Positions 26,217 through 34,503 of a stretch of DNA of 64,000 bases are shown here, piece after piece; the stretch's first letter is position 1; each line of letters starts with the position of its first letter. This stretch comes from GCA-2717185 sp047517345 (GTDB taxonomy: Bacteria; Pseudomonadota; Alphaproteobacteria; UBA8366; GCA-2717185): NCBI GenBank assembly GCA_047517345.1, contig JAKZTB010000106.1:1-64000 (forward strand). Direction: 5' to 3'. Made by a program: the position numbers and the translations under genes. The notes below the pieces were generated by a model. The model did no database searches. It had not been told where the DNA came from and worked only from the letters and a program-made list of their open reading frames with translations.

Positions 26217-27044
26217 TTATAGCCGCTTTGCCCACGCGTCCAACTGGGGCAGCACCGCGTCGGCCTGTTCGGATTCCATGCTGAGGACGATTCGTTCAAT
26301 TCCGGCATTCTCGTAAGCCGGCCATTCGTCGGGATCGTGTTCCACCCCGAAGACCGAAATCGGGACGGACCGTCCCGCCGCTTTCTCCATCTCGCGGAAC
26401 TCCGGCAGCCGGTCGAGCAACCTGTAGGTTGGACGGCGCGCGTGCGGCAGCCAACCGTCGCCATAGTCGAGCGCGCGCCGCGCCGCCCAAGGGATGCCGC
26501 CGCCGACGATGACCGGCGGATGCGGCTCTTGCACCGGCTTGGGCCAGGTCATCATCGGGTCGAAATCGACGAAGTCGCCGTGATATTCCGGCTTGGTTTC
26601 GGTCCAGATGGAACGCATTGCCTCGATCTGTTCGCGCATCTTGGCGTTGCGCGTCTTGAAGACGGTGCCGTGGTTCGCCATCTCGTCCGCGTTCCAGCCC
26701 GACCCGATGCCGAACAGGAAACGGCCGTTCGAGACTTGGTCGATCGAGGCGACGGATTTCGCGGTCTGGATCGTGTCGCGCTGCGGAACGAGGCAGATGC
26801 CGGTCGCGACCTTCAGCGTGGAGGTGACCGCCGCGGCGGCGCCCATGACGACGAACGGATCCATCAGGTCGTAATACTTCTTCGGCAGTTCGCCGCCGGA
26901 CGGGAAAGCGGAGGCGCGCGAGAGCGGGATGTGGCTGTGTTCCGGGAACCAATAGGAATCGAATCCGCGTTCTTCCAGTGCTACCGCCAGCTCCGCCGGG
27001 GGCATGGAATAATCGGTGGCGAACATCGCAACGCCGACATGCAT
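26217..27044 (-). CDS. LLM class F420-type oxidoreductase (TIGR03619-like)
   Basis: A 275-residue luciferase-like protein: VGVAMFATDYSMPPAELAVALEE, SYWFPEHSHIPLSR, LKVATGICLVPQRDTIQTAK, NGRFLFGIGSGWNADEM and HPPVIVGGGIPWAARRALDYGDGWLP. The pattern is that of the F420-dependent or FMN-dependent LLM family. ATG 27044 has GGAGAA in front; the frame stays open upstream, but that part is antisense to the amidohydrolase and rejected. It is the first gene of the likely minus-strand operon to 17027 and diverges from the amidohydrolase at 27180. Confidence 0.85.
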   Translation of the reverse strand: MHVGVAMFATDYSMPPAELAVALEERGFDSYWFPEHSHIPLSRASAFPSGGELPKKYYDLMDPFVVMGAAAAVTSTLKVATGICLVPQRDTIQTAKSVASIDQVSNGRFLFGIGSGWNADEMANHGTVFKTRNAKMREQIEAMRSIWTETKPEYHGDFVDFDPMMTWPKPVQEPHPPVIVGGGIPWAARRALDYGDGWLPHARRPTYRLLDRLPEFREMEKAAGRSVPISVFGVEHDPDEWPAYENAGIERIVLSMESEQADAVLPQLDAWAKRL

Positions 27045-27179
27045 GACAGTATTCTCCGTTTGGGGTGAATTCGCATCATCAAGCGTGTTGTCCGCCGATG
27101 CGTCAATCGATAACGTGCCGGCACGCCTGAAAGACGCCGAGGCAACCATCTTCGCCGAACAGTCAGAGGAGACCGCGCC

Positions 27180-28184
27180 GTGATCGTCGATGTCCACGCG
27201 CACTTCGTCCCGCAGAAAATGCTCGACGCCTTGGCCAGCGGCCGTGCGTCTTTCCCGAATGTTGAGCTGCTGCATGAGGGCGATACTTTCAAGCTTGGCT
27301 TCGCCGGCGGCCCCTTGACGCGCCCGGTCATCCCGAAGTTGCGCGAGGCCGAGGGGCGGCACGCCTGGATGACCGAGAACAAGATCGACAGGCAGGTGAT
27401 CGGCGGCTGGCTCGACGCGTTCGGCTACGAGTTGCCGCCGGAAGAGGGTGCGGCGTGGAGCCGGTTTCTGAACGAGCATCTCAAGGAAGCGACGGAGGCC
27501 AACCCGTTCCTGGCCCCGCTCGGCAGCGTACCGCTGCAAGATGGGAAGCTGGCCGCTGAAGCGCTGCGCGAGCTGATCGAGGCCGGGCATAAGGGCGCGA
27601 TGATCGGTACGCAGCCGCACGGCAGTTCCGGGAATTTGGACGATCCACTGCTCGATCCGTTCTGGGAGGCGGCGTCGGAACTGGAAGCCGTCCTCTACAT
27701 CCACCCGATGTTCGGCTGCGGCGACCCGCGGCTGGCCGATTTCGCAATGATCAACGCGGTCGGGCGCGGGCTCGATACGACGACGGCAGTGGCGCGGCTG
27801 CTGTTCTCCGGCCACTTCCTGAAATATCCGGGGATGAAGGTCGTGCTGTCCCACGGCGGCGGCGCGTTGCCCTTCATGTTGGGGCGGTTGCGGCACAACG
27901 CCGATATTCATACGGGCCAGTTCGCCGACCCCGTCGAGGGGTTCAAGCGGCTGTATCACGACACGGTGCTGCTCGACCCGGACGCTTTGAAATTCGTCTG
28001 CGGCAAGACCGGCGCGGGCCAACTGATGATGGGATCCGACTATCCGTTCCCGATCGGCGACATGGCGCCCTGCGACATCGTGCACAAGGCGGCCTTCAGT
28101 GAATTCGACACCAGTGCTATCCTCGGTGGGACGGCGGCGAAGCTGTTTCAGTTGGACGATGGATGCGATGGCCAGCACGGATGA
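27180..28184 (+). CDS. Amidohydrolase family protein, ACMSD/5-carboxyuracil decarboxylase-like
   Basis: A 334-residue metal-dependent barrel starting with GTG 27180 after GAGGAG. Metal motifs are VDVHAHFVP (HxH), YIHPMFGCGDP, VLSHGGGALPFMLGRL and LMMGSDYPFPIGDM (Asp). This set is typical of aminocarboxymuconate-semialdehyde decarboxylase and its relatives, which remove CO2 from aromatic or pyrimidine acids. Its end overlaps the start of the TauD-type gene. It is divergent from the LLM-headed operon and probably belongs to the same pathway; that is inference. Confidence 0.85.
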   Translation: MIVDVHAHFVPQKMLDALASGRASFPNVELLHEGDTFKLGFAGGPLTRPVIPKLREAEGRHAWMTENKIDRQVIGGWLDAFGYELPPEEGAAWSRFLNEHLKEATEANPFLAPLGSVPLQDGKLAAEALRELIEAGHKGAMIGTQPHGSSGNLDDPLLDPFWEAASELEAVLYIHPMFGCGDPRLADFAMINAVGRGLDTTTAVARLLFSGHFLKYPGMKVVLSHGGGALPFMLGRLRHNADIHTGQFADPVEGFKRLYHDTVLLDPDALKFVCGKTGAGQLMMGSDYPFPIGDMAPCDIVHKAAFSEFDTSAILGGTAAKLFQLDDGCDGQHG

Positions 28185-29268
28185 ACAAGGTGTAGATCCC
28201 TTTCGCGATACGCGCGGTACACGGGTTCCGTTCGAACTGGTGATTGATCCGGCCGGCTGGACGACCGAGGAGATGGCCGCTAGCGAGGTTTGGCTGTACC
28301 GGTTCGACACGCGCGAGATCGCCGAGATTCGGGACGCCATCGCGCCGTTCGACCGTGACGATGTCGACCTGATGTCGGTCGAAGCGGAGCATTTCAACCT
28401 GCCCCGTCTTGGCAAGGTACTGGGCGATGTGCGGCAGGAACTCCTTTACGGTCGGGGTTTCGCGCTGTTCCGTGGCCTGCCCGTTGAGGAGATGGGCAAA
28501 CGCGGCACGGCGGTGGCCTTCTGGGCCGTCAGCCGCTATTTGAGCGACGGCGTCTGTTCGCAGAACAAGCGTGGGCATGTCCTGGGGCATGTCACGGATT
28601 TAGGCGAAAGCCGATCGAATCCCAGCCAGCGCGGGCCCTATTCGCGGGAGGAAATACCGTTTCATGTCGATTGCTGCGACATCGTCGGCCTGCTGTGCCT
28701 GGAGACGCCGGTCTCCGGCGGCGAAAGCAGCGTCGTCAGTTCGGTTGCCTTGCACAACGAGATGCTGAAACGCAGGCCCGACCTGGTTGCGATCATAGCC
28801 GAACCCTATTTCCGCGACCGCCGGGACGAAGTGCCGCCGGGCATGAAACCGTATTACAAACTTCCGATCTTCAACTATCACCAGGGCTATTTCAGCGCGT
28901 CGATCGAGCCGACCTATATCGGTTCGGCCCACCGCTTCGAAGCGTGCGGTGAGATGACCGAAGTGCAGAAGGAGGCGCTGGCGTTTTCGCAGGCGCTGGC
29001 TGACGAAATGCGCTTCGACCAGGGTTTCAGCCGGGGTGACATGCAGTTCGTCAATAACCATGTGATATTTCATACGCGGCGCGGCTACCAGGATCATGCT
29101 GACCCGGATCGAAAGCGCCATCTGCTGCGCGTCTGGCTGAAGGCCTTCGACGGCCGGCCCCTACCCGACGGCTTCTACGAGCGTCACGGGACCCGCGAAA
29201 CGGTCGACCGGCCGGGCGGTATCGTCGGGACCGATACGGTCCTGAACGCGCCGATCTATCGCGAATAG
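28159..29268 (+). CDS. TauD/TfdA family Fe(II)/2-oxoglutarate dioxygenase
   Basis: About 369 residues. The iron motif HxD is H169-D171 in IPFHVDCCDIVGL; a late NHVIFHTRRGYQ and the 2-oxoglutarate Arg region HLLRVWLKAF complete the site. RGFALFRGLPVEE is the usual TauD-like strand. ATG 28159 (or 28168) lies inside the end of the amidohydrolase gene, so the two are translationally coupled. It hydroxylates an unactivated carbon at the cost of 2-oxoglutarate. The substrate is unknown. A hairpin with a T-rich tail follows at 29288. Confidence 0.85.
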   Translation: MDAMASTDEQGVDPFRDTRGTRVPFELVIDPAGWTTEEMAASEVWLYRFDTREIAEIRDAIAPFDRDDVDLMSVEAEHFNLPRLGKVLGDVRQELLYGRGFALFRGLPVEEMGKRGTAVAFWAVSRYLSDGVCSQNKRGHVLGHVTDLGESRSNPSQRGPYSREEIPFHVDCCDIVGLLCLETPVSGGESSVVSSVALHNEMLKRRPDLVAIIAEPYFRDRRDEVPPGMKPYYKLPIFNYHQGYFSASIEPTYIGSAHRFEACGEMTEVQKEALAFSQALADEMRFDQGFSRGDMQFVNNHVIFHTRRGYQDHADPDRKRHLLRVWLKAFDGRPLPDGFYERHGTRETVDRPGGIVGTDTVLNAPIYRE

Positions 29269-29287
29269 CTTGAAAATAGAAAGAATC

Positions 29288-29318
29288 TGCCGCATGGACG
29301 CGGCATAGTATTTTATTT
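29288..29318 (+). terminator. Candidate Rho-independent terminator after the TauD gene
   Basis: TGCCGC (29288-29293) and GCGGCA (29300-29305) pair around a 6-base loop and are followed by TAGTATTTTATTT. The stem is short and the T run is interrupted, so strength is uncertain. It lies 20 bases after the TauD stop and marks the change to AT-rich DNA. Confidence 0.5.
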
Positions 29319-29375
29319 CACCAATGCGGGCACCGAATTTTCGAATACTGGAATCCCAAAAAAAGAAGTAACGCG

Positions 29376-30140
29376 TTGAAAAAATACCTTCTAGTCGGTC
29401 TGGCATCGGTCGCTGTATTCGCACTCGTCTTTGCGACGCTTTCATACGTAGCGTTGCCGTTCCTCCAGTCCGAGCTTCGCGTCGATATGTCTCTGTCCGA
29501 CCCCGGTGGGTCGTTCGAAGTGTATGCGAACAAAGACTACGGTAATCCGCACCGCATCGCGGTGACTCAGGCTGGACGAAAGTCATACGTATTTTCAAGG
29601 CTTCCGATAGATCTATGGTCTGTCAGGTTAAATACAGCAGACAAAAGGGATATAGGAGTCACATATCATGCCGTTGAAATTTTTATCGATAACGAACGGA
29701 TATTTAGTTTCCCTACCGATACTTTCGACACACACCTTGTCAAGAATTTATCGGGAGAAGGAGAGTATGTATCGATAGGTAATGATCCGACTTTCATTAC
29801 AGGATTGCCTTCCGACATCAAAGATAAATTAAATAAGATAAAACGTAATATGAAATTACAAATATCATTATTCGCGTCTTTAATCGTCATTGCACTTTCT
29901 ATCGTGTATTTATACGGCACCAAATTTTTGCGTTTGCAGAGGGAGGGGAGGAATTACGGGTTCGAAAGAAAATATCAGATAACAGGAAGTTTTTCTGTAA
30001 AGTATTTCGAATATATTTTGCCATTCGTTCATAGGTTAAGGTTTGTTTTTTTTCCTTGTATTCGGCATTCTTCTCTGTTCTTCCTCAATTCTATTGATAA
30101 ATGCCTACCGCGCCTCTTTAGCGTATGTTCCGTCATATGA
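29376..30140 (+). CDS. Membrane protein of unknown function, upstream part (probably frameshifted into the next frame)
   Basis: TTG start at 29376 with AGAAG upstream. The protein has an N-terminal membrane segment (YLLVGLASVAVFALVFATLSYVA, residues 4-26) and an extracytoplasmic domain containing FEVYANKDYGNPHRI and VEIFIDNERIFSFPTDTF. A second membrane segment, LQISLFASLIVIALSIVYLYG, follows near 165-185. Past about residue 223 the frame turns into Cys/Phe/Arg-rich nonsense, while the +1 frame continues as a clean membrane helix. Removing one T from the T8 run at 30046-30053 would join this frame to the next gene as one protein of about 946 residues. The DNA is conspicuously AT-rich compared with flanks, suggesting transfer. 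No family recognised. Confidence 0.6.
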   Translation: MKKYLLVGLASVAVFALVFATLSYVALPFLQSELRVDMSLSDPGGSFEVYANKDYGNPHRIAVTQAGRKSYVFSRLPIDLWSVRLNTADKRDIGVTYHAVEIFIDNERIFSFPTDTFDTHLVKNLSGEGEYVSIGNDPTFITGLPSDIKDKLNKIKRNMKLQISLFASLIVIALSIVYLYGTKFLRLQREGRNYGFERKYQITGSFSVKYFEYILPFVHRLRFVFFPCIRHSSLFFLNSIDKCLPRLFSVCSVI

Positions 30141-32217
30141 ATTGATCGTCGAGGCGAAGATATCGAAGCTTTTCGGTAATGGCGCATTATACGTAAACCG
30201 CAACTGGGGCAGTCCTAGAAGGAACCGCAACGCATTGCTGGAGGGGCCGTACATTTTCGAGTACGTCCCTGGCAACATCTCCCATCTGCGTTTGGATCTT
30301 CCAACCGAGGCTGGCGCTCGGGTGGAGTTCGGCAACATCTATATCAGGACCTCGGACAGCTACCGGCCCTTTGCGGGACGCAAGCTGCTGTCCTTCGGCA
30401 CTTCCGAAATAGCAAATTGGCAGATTCATACCGGCAGCTGGCTCGATAAAGGCCGGGTGTTGTTGACCGATCGACGTATGGTCGAGATACACATTCCGAA
30501 CGCCATCGACCTCGACGCATTATTGCCTTCGCCTGCGCAAACCCCAGCACATCTGAAGATATATTTCGCGTCCGGGTTGGCGGGCCTTGGTCTCGCGTTG
30601 GCTCTTGGGCTTTTTATCCTCGTGGCATTAGCCGGTCATTATCCGAATCTGACCAGGCGAGTTGTCATTTTTGCGACCGGTGGGGCTTGCTGGCTGCAGG
30701 TCCTGCTTTCTGCGTTTCCCGCGCACTGGACGTTTGATCAATACTATACGCTGAATGAGCTGTTTGCAGGGAAGCTGTCTGATTTGCACCCGCCCTTGTC
30801 CGTGCTGTCTTGGGTTTTCACAATGGATCTGGCGCGTTTCTTAGGATTCGGGAAGCTCGGCGAGATCGCGTTTCTATTTGTCCTGCAGACGACATTGTTC
30901 TGGATTGCAGCGATATACGTCGCGACGCAATTCAGACACACGGCAATTGCCGCTGCCATGCTCTTTGCGATAGCGGCGACACCGTCCACCTTGTCGCTGT
31001 TAGGCGATATAGGGAAGGACGGTCAGCTGATGATAGCGCTGTTTCTTTCGGTTGCTGTCTTGCATCGCGCCGATAAGAAGGCTTCGCTAATGTATCTGGC
31101 GCTAGCCCTACCGTTATTGTTCTACGCCTATTTGGTGCGGACGAACGCGCCGGCGGCGGTGCTTCCGCTGTGTTTCTACGCCGGCTTCGTTCTTGTTCGA
31201 ATCCTGCGAAATCATATTAGCAACTCACCCACCCTCACGCGAAATCTGTATGCCACAACGGTTAACGGCGTGGCCGCCATTGCCTTGTTCGCGGCGTTTT
31301 TCGGTGCGGCGCTGGCGTTTTACAAGATCGCGGTCCCGAATCCCTGTTGCTTGGGGGCGCCCGGCGCCGCGACTGCATTGCACGACCTGATGGGACTCAC
31401 GGCGCGAACACAGAAGAACTTGATGCCGGACTACGTTCTAACGGAACGGGCATCCGGAAAAGACGGAGTGACAAAGCGATATTGGGGTACCCCAGGCAAT
31501 GTCGACTTTACCGGGTTGAATTCCATCCTGCCCGCCGACAAACAGGCAGATTTGATTCGCGTCTGGCTGCGCGAAATCGCGAACCACCCTGTCGAGTATT
31601 GGGAACACCGGCTTTGGGTGAATAAGTACTTTTTCGGGTTTACCCGTGAACGAAACATGTTGCCGTACTTTGTGAGTATGCCGACGCCGGAGTTTTCATG
31701 GGTGACGCCGCAATCGCGGGAGTTGTTTTCCGGACTCGGTGATACGTCAATACAAATGACCATGGCCAAGACGTACATTATCGCCTATCTGGTCTTGCTT
31801 AAGGACTCGGGCCTTATGAGGCTCTGGGTTTATACGGTCGTATTTCTTTGTGCCTTGGCATTCCTGCCGGCGCAATTCGATAACCCGCTGAACCGGCGGT
31901 CGTTAGCATGTGCGGCCTCGGCGTCGATTCACGTTCTTCCGTTGATACTATTGACGTCCAGCGCGAGCGCACGCTATCTGTCCTGGGCATTTTTGGCGGT
32001 TTTGGCGACGCTGTTTTTGCGGTTGGATATGAGCTTTTCAAATCGGCACAGTGGCGCCGGACCGATGCGCACTCAGTCTTCGATCGTGGCGTTGGTCCGT
32101 CGTTTCCGAACGTTTCCGATAGGCGATAGGGTTCACCCGATTGCGAACTTTGCGCTTTGGACGGCCGGTTTGCTGGTCCTGGGATACTGGGTGTCCTCGT
32201 TCGTACCAGTCGGGTAG
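30043..32217 (+). CDS. Large multi-spanning membrane protein of unknown function, GT-C glycosyltransferase-like
   Basis: Up to 724 residues from TTG 30043. A first membrane helix (LVFGILLCSSSILLINAY) is followed by a domain (ALYVNRNWGSPRRN, VEFGNIYIRTSDSYRPFAGRKLLSF) that resembles the extracytoplasmic domain of the preceding frame. About ten further membrane segments then run to the C-terminus. FDQYYTLNELF and LSDLHPPLSVLSW in the first large loop recall the acidic and HPPL loop of GT-C glycosyltransferases that use lipid-linked sugars; that comparison is weak. Upstream stops in this frame end close to 30043, so either the TTG is used or the true start is the TTG at 29376 with a frameshift at the T8 run. 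A cell-surface sugar transfer role is a guess. Confidence 0.6.
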   Translation: MFFFLVFGILLCSSSILLINAYRASLAYVPSYELIVEAKISKLFGNGALYVNRNWGSPRRNRNALLEGPYIFEYVPGNISHLRLDLPTEAGARVEFGNIYIRTSDSYRPFAGRKLLSFGTSEIANWQIHTGSWLDKGRVLLTDRRMVEIHIPNAIDLDALLPSPAQTPAHLKIYFASGLAGLGLALALGLFILVALAGHYPNLTRRVVIFATGGACWLQVLLSAFPAHWTFDQYYTLNELFAGKLSDLHPPLSVLSWVFTMDLARFLGFGKLGEIAFLFVLQTTLFWIAAIYVATQFRHTAIAAAMLFAIAATPSTLSLLGDIGKDGQLMIALFLSVAVLHRADKKASLMYLALALPLLFYAYLVRTNAPAAVLPLCFYAGFVLVRILRNHISNSPTLTRNLYATTVNGVAAIALFAAFFGAALAFYKIAVPNPCCLGAPGAATALHDLMGLTARTQKNLMPDYVLTERASGKDGVTKRYWGTPGNVDFTGLNSILPADKQADLIRVWLREIANHPVEYWEHRLWVNKYFFGFTRERNMLPYFVSMPTPEFSWVTPQSRELFSGLGDTSIQMTMAKTYIIAYLVLLKDSGLMRLWVYTVVFLCALAFLPAQFDNPLNRRSLACAASASIHVLPLILLTSSASARYLSWAFLAVLATLFLRLDMSFSNRHSGAGPMRTQSSIVALVRRFRTFPIGDRVHPIANFALWTAGLLVLGYWVSSFVPVG

Positions 32218-32293
32218 CCGGATAAAGCTGTGGAAGGCTTAAAAACGGCCTGATTGGCGGCGGCGGCGCCTGCCGTATTGCGAGGAGAGCAAG

Positions 32294-33499
32294 ATGAAAA
32301 TCACAGGGTGCGAAACGCTGCATTGCGGCGCGGGCTGGCGGAACTTCTCGTTCTTGAAACTGAAGACCGACGAAGGCCTGACCGGCATCGCAGAGTACAA
32401 CGAGAGCTATGGCAGCAAGGGCCTGACTGGCGTGATCGAAGCGCTTGTGGCGGCGATCGAAGGTTGCGACCCCCGCGATCATGAACCGGTCAGCCAAAGA
32501 CTCTACGCGATGACGCGGCAGGCGCCGGGCGGCATCAACCAGCAGGCTATCGCGGCGATAGAGAACGCGATGATGGATATTACCGGCAAGGCGCTCGACG
32601 TCCCGGTCTACGCCCTGCTCGGCGGCGCGGTGCGCGACCGGTTAAAGCTCTACTGGTCGCATTGCGGGACCTATCTGATGAACGACAACGCCTCCGAAGC
32701 CATGGGGTTGGAGCGGATGCGCTCGCTCGACGATGTGGTTGCCCTCGGTCGTCGCGTGAAAGAGTCGGGCTTCAAGGCGCTGAAGACGAACATCTTTCTG
32801 TTTGACCGCAACCCCGGACTCTACATGCCGGGATTTGCGCGCGGCGGCGGCGGGCCGGCGTTGAACGTCGAGAAAAATATCATCGACGGACTACGCGATC
32901 AGCTGGAGGCGTTCCGCGAGGGCGCCGGTCCCGATTTGGGCATCCATCTCGATCTCAACTTCAACTGCAAGACCGAAGGCTATCTGCAGATCACCCGCGC
33001 GTTGGACGATCTCGGCCTGACCTGGTTCGAGATCGACATGTACGACCCGGCCGGCCTGCGCCATATCCGCAATTCGATCCGCACGCCGATCGCCTCCTGC
33101 GAGTCGCTGTACGGGTTGCGCGAATTCCGGCCCTTCTTCGAGCATCATTCGATGGATGTGGCGATCATCGATCTGCCCTGGAACGGCGCCTGGCTCAGCA
33201 TGAAGATCGCCGCCATGGCCGAGGCCTATGAAATCAACTGCGCGCCGCATAATTTCTACGGCCATCTTTCGACGATCATGAGCGCACATCTTTGCGTCGC
33301 GTTGCCGAATTTCCGGATCATGGAGATCGACGTCGACGACGTGCCGTGGAAGGACGATATCGTGACCGCTGTGCCGGAAATCGAGGACGGCTACCTCAAA
33401 TTGCCGCAGGGACCCGGTTGGGGTGTCGAGCTGAACGAGGACGCCATCCGCGAACATCCGCCGATCGTCACGCAGAATTCAGCGGCCGGCAACAACTAG
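32294..33499 (+). CDS. Mandelate racemase/muconate lactonizing enzyme family protein (acid-sugar dehydratase-like)
   Basis: A 401-residue enolase-superfamily enzyme. The capping domain (KITGCETLHCGAGWRNFSFLKLKT) leads to a barrel carrying FKALKTNIF with the catalytic Lys region. Metal ligands are in HLDLNFNCKTEG (Asp), TWFEIDMYDP (Glu) and IASCESLYG (Glu), and a late His lies in CAPHNFYGHLS. That arrangement fits galactonate/gluconate-type dehydratases, which turn aldonic acids into 2-keto-3-deoxy acids. A good ribosome site (GAGGAGAG) precedes ATG 32294. It stands alone between the membrane island and an MFS remnant. Confidence 0.88.
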   Translation: MKITGCETLHCGAGWRNFSFLKLKTDEGLTGIAEYNESYGSKGLTGVIEALVAAIEGCDPRDHEPVSQRLYAMTRQAPGGINQQAIAAIENAMMDITGKALDVPVYALLGGAVRDRLKLYWSHCGTYLMNDNASEAMGLERMRSLDDVVALGRRVKESGFKALKTNIFLFDRNPGLYMPGFARGGGGPALNVEKNIIDGLRDQLEAFREGAGPDLGIHLDLNFNCKTEGYLQITRALDDLGLTWFEIDMYDPAGLRHIRNSIRTPIASCESLYGLREFRPFFEHHSMDVAIIDLPWNGAWLSMKIAAMAEAYEINCAPHNFYGHLSTIMSAHLCVALPNFRIMEIDVDDVPWKDDIVTAVPEIEDGYLKLPQGPGWGVELNEDAIREHPPIVTQNSAAGNN

Positions 33500-33691
33500 A
33501 GCGCTTTCATCCAGGTTACTTCGCCTGCCGCACAGCATGCACGCGATCGCGAACGCCTGGAAAATCGCGGTCATCGCGAAGAACGCAGCCGGCGAGGCGC
33601 CGACCAGCCCGGACGACATCGCGTAAACGGCGGCGAAGCCGGCCCAGGCAACCTTCCAACCGAAGAATATCCGCGTCGTTTTACCCCAATT
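33500..33691 (-). pseudogene. Degenerate MFS transporter remnant
   Basis: The 302-base gap 33500-33801 holds a minus-strand open stretch reading RIFFGWKVAWAGFAAVYAMS then SPAAFFAMTAIFQAFAIACML. The first part looks like the N-terminus of an OFA-type MFS permease (FFGWK...), the second like a later helix, as if the middle were deleted. No start codon is found in frame; a TAG lies just upstream near 33700. Too short to function. The alternative is chance hydrophobic sequence. Confidence 0.35.
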
Positions 33692-33801
33692 CTCCTATGT
33701 TTCGGGACGACCCTATGGTGCCGATGCGGGGTCATGCTTCGATGGGGATCGAAGCATTCGTGTTGCGATCCTGCTACGCTGCGGTCTGGAGGTATGAATT
33801 G

Positions 33802-34503
33802 ATGGTCAGCACGAATCAGATTGCCGAGATCGGCATGCTTGTCGGCGTACCGGCCCGCGCCGCCATCCTGGGCGCGTTGATGGACGGCCGCGCGCTGACG
33901 GCGACCGAACTATCGCGCGTCGCCGGCGTGACCCCGCAGACCGCGAGCAGTCACCTCGCGCGGCTGACGTCGGCCAAGCTCGTCGCCGTGCGGAAGCAGG
34001 GCCGGCACCGCTATCACCGCTTGGCGCACCCGGAAGTGGCGCGCATGCTCGAAGGCATCATGCAGATCGCTTCGATAAGCGACGTGGGCCCGAAGCGAAA
34101 GCTCGTCACCGGCCCGCGCGATGCCGCGATGCAGCGGGCCCGTACCTGCTACGATCATTTGGCCGGGCGACTCGGCGTTGCGATTTCGGATCGTCTGGTC
34201 GAGGAGGGCGCGGTCGAGTTCGACAGCGAATCGGGATTGCTCACCGAGCATGGCGCCACGTTTCTGGCCGAGCGAGGCATCGAGCTTTCGGGAAAGCGCA
34301 AATCGTCGCGCCCGGTCTGCCGTCCCTGCCTTGATTGGAGCGAACGCCGGCCGCATATCGCCGGCAAGCTCGGCGCGGCGATCTGTACCCACTATTTCGA
34401 TAAGGGTTACGTGCGGCGGCGCAACGGGACGCGGGCGCTCGACATCACGCTACCCGGCCGGCACGCCCTGCGCGAAATGTTCGGCATCTCAGACATGGCA
34501 TGA
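33802..34503 (+). CDS. ArsR-type winged-helix transcriptional regulator
   Basis: A 233-residue regulator with an N-terminal winged helix (GMLVGVPARAAILGALMDG, ATELSRVAGVTPQTASSHL, LVAVRKQGRHRYHRL) and a C-terminal region with CRPCLDW and HIAGKLGAAICTHYF. The two-Cys segment does not match a known ArsR metal site with certainty. ATG 33802 follows GGAGG; an upstream extension is possible but unsupported. Its end overlaps the M20 peptidase start (ATGA at 34500), so it probably controls that gene. Confidence 0.85.
   Translation: MVSTNQIAEIGMLVGVPARAAILGALMDGRALTATELSRVAGVTPQTASSHLARLTSAKLVAVRKQGRHRYHRLAHPEVARMLEGIMQIASISDVGPKRKLVTGPRDAAMQRARTCYDHLAGRLGVAISDRLVEEGAVEFDSESGLLTEHGATFLAERGIELSGKRKSSRPVCRPCLDWSERRPHIAGKLGAAICTHYFDKGYVRRRNGTRALDITLPGRHALREMFGISDMA

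Noticed and set aside
27045..28415. N-terminal extension of the LLM gene upstream of 27044
   Set aside because: The frame is open upstream but is antisense to the amidohydrolase and TauD genes, and a good ribosome site with a family-typical start exists at 27044.
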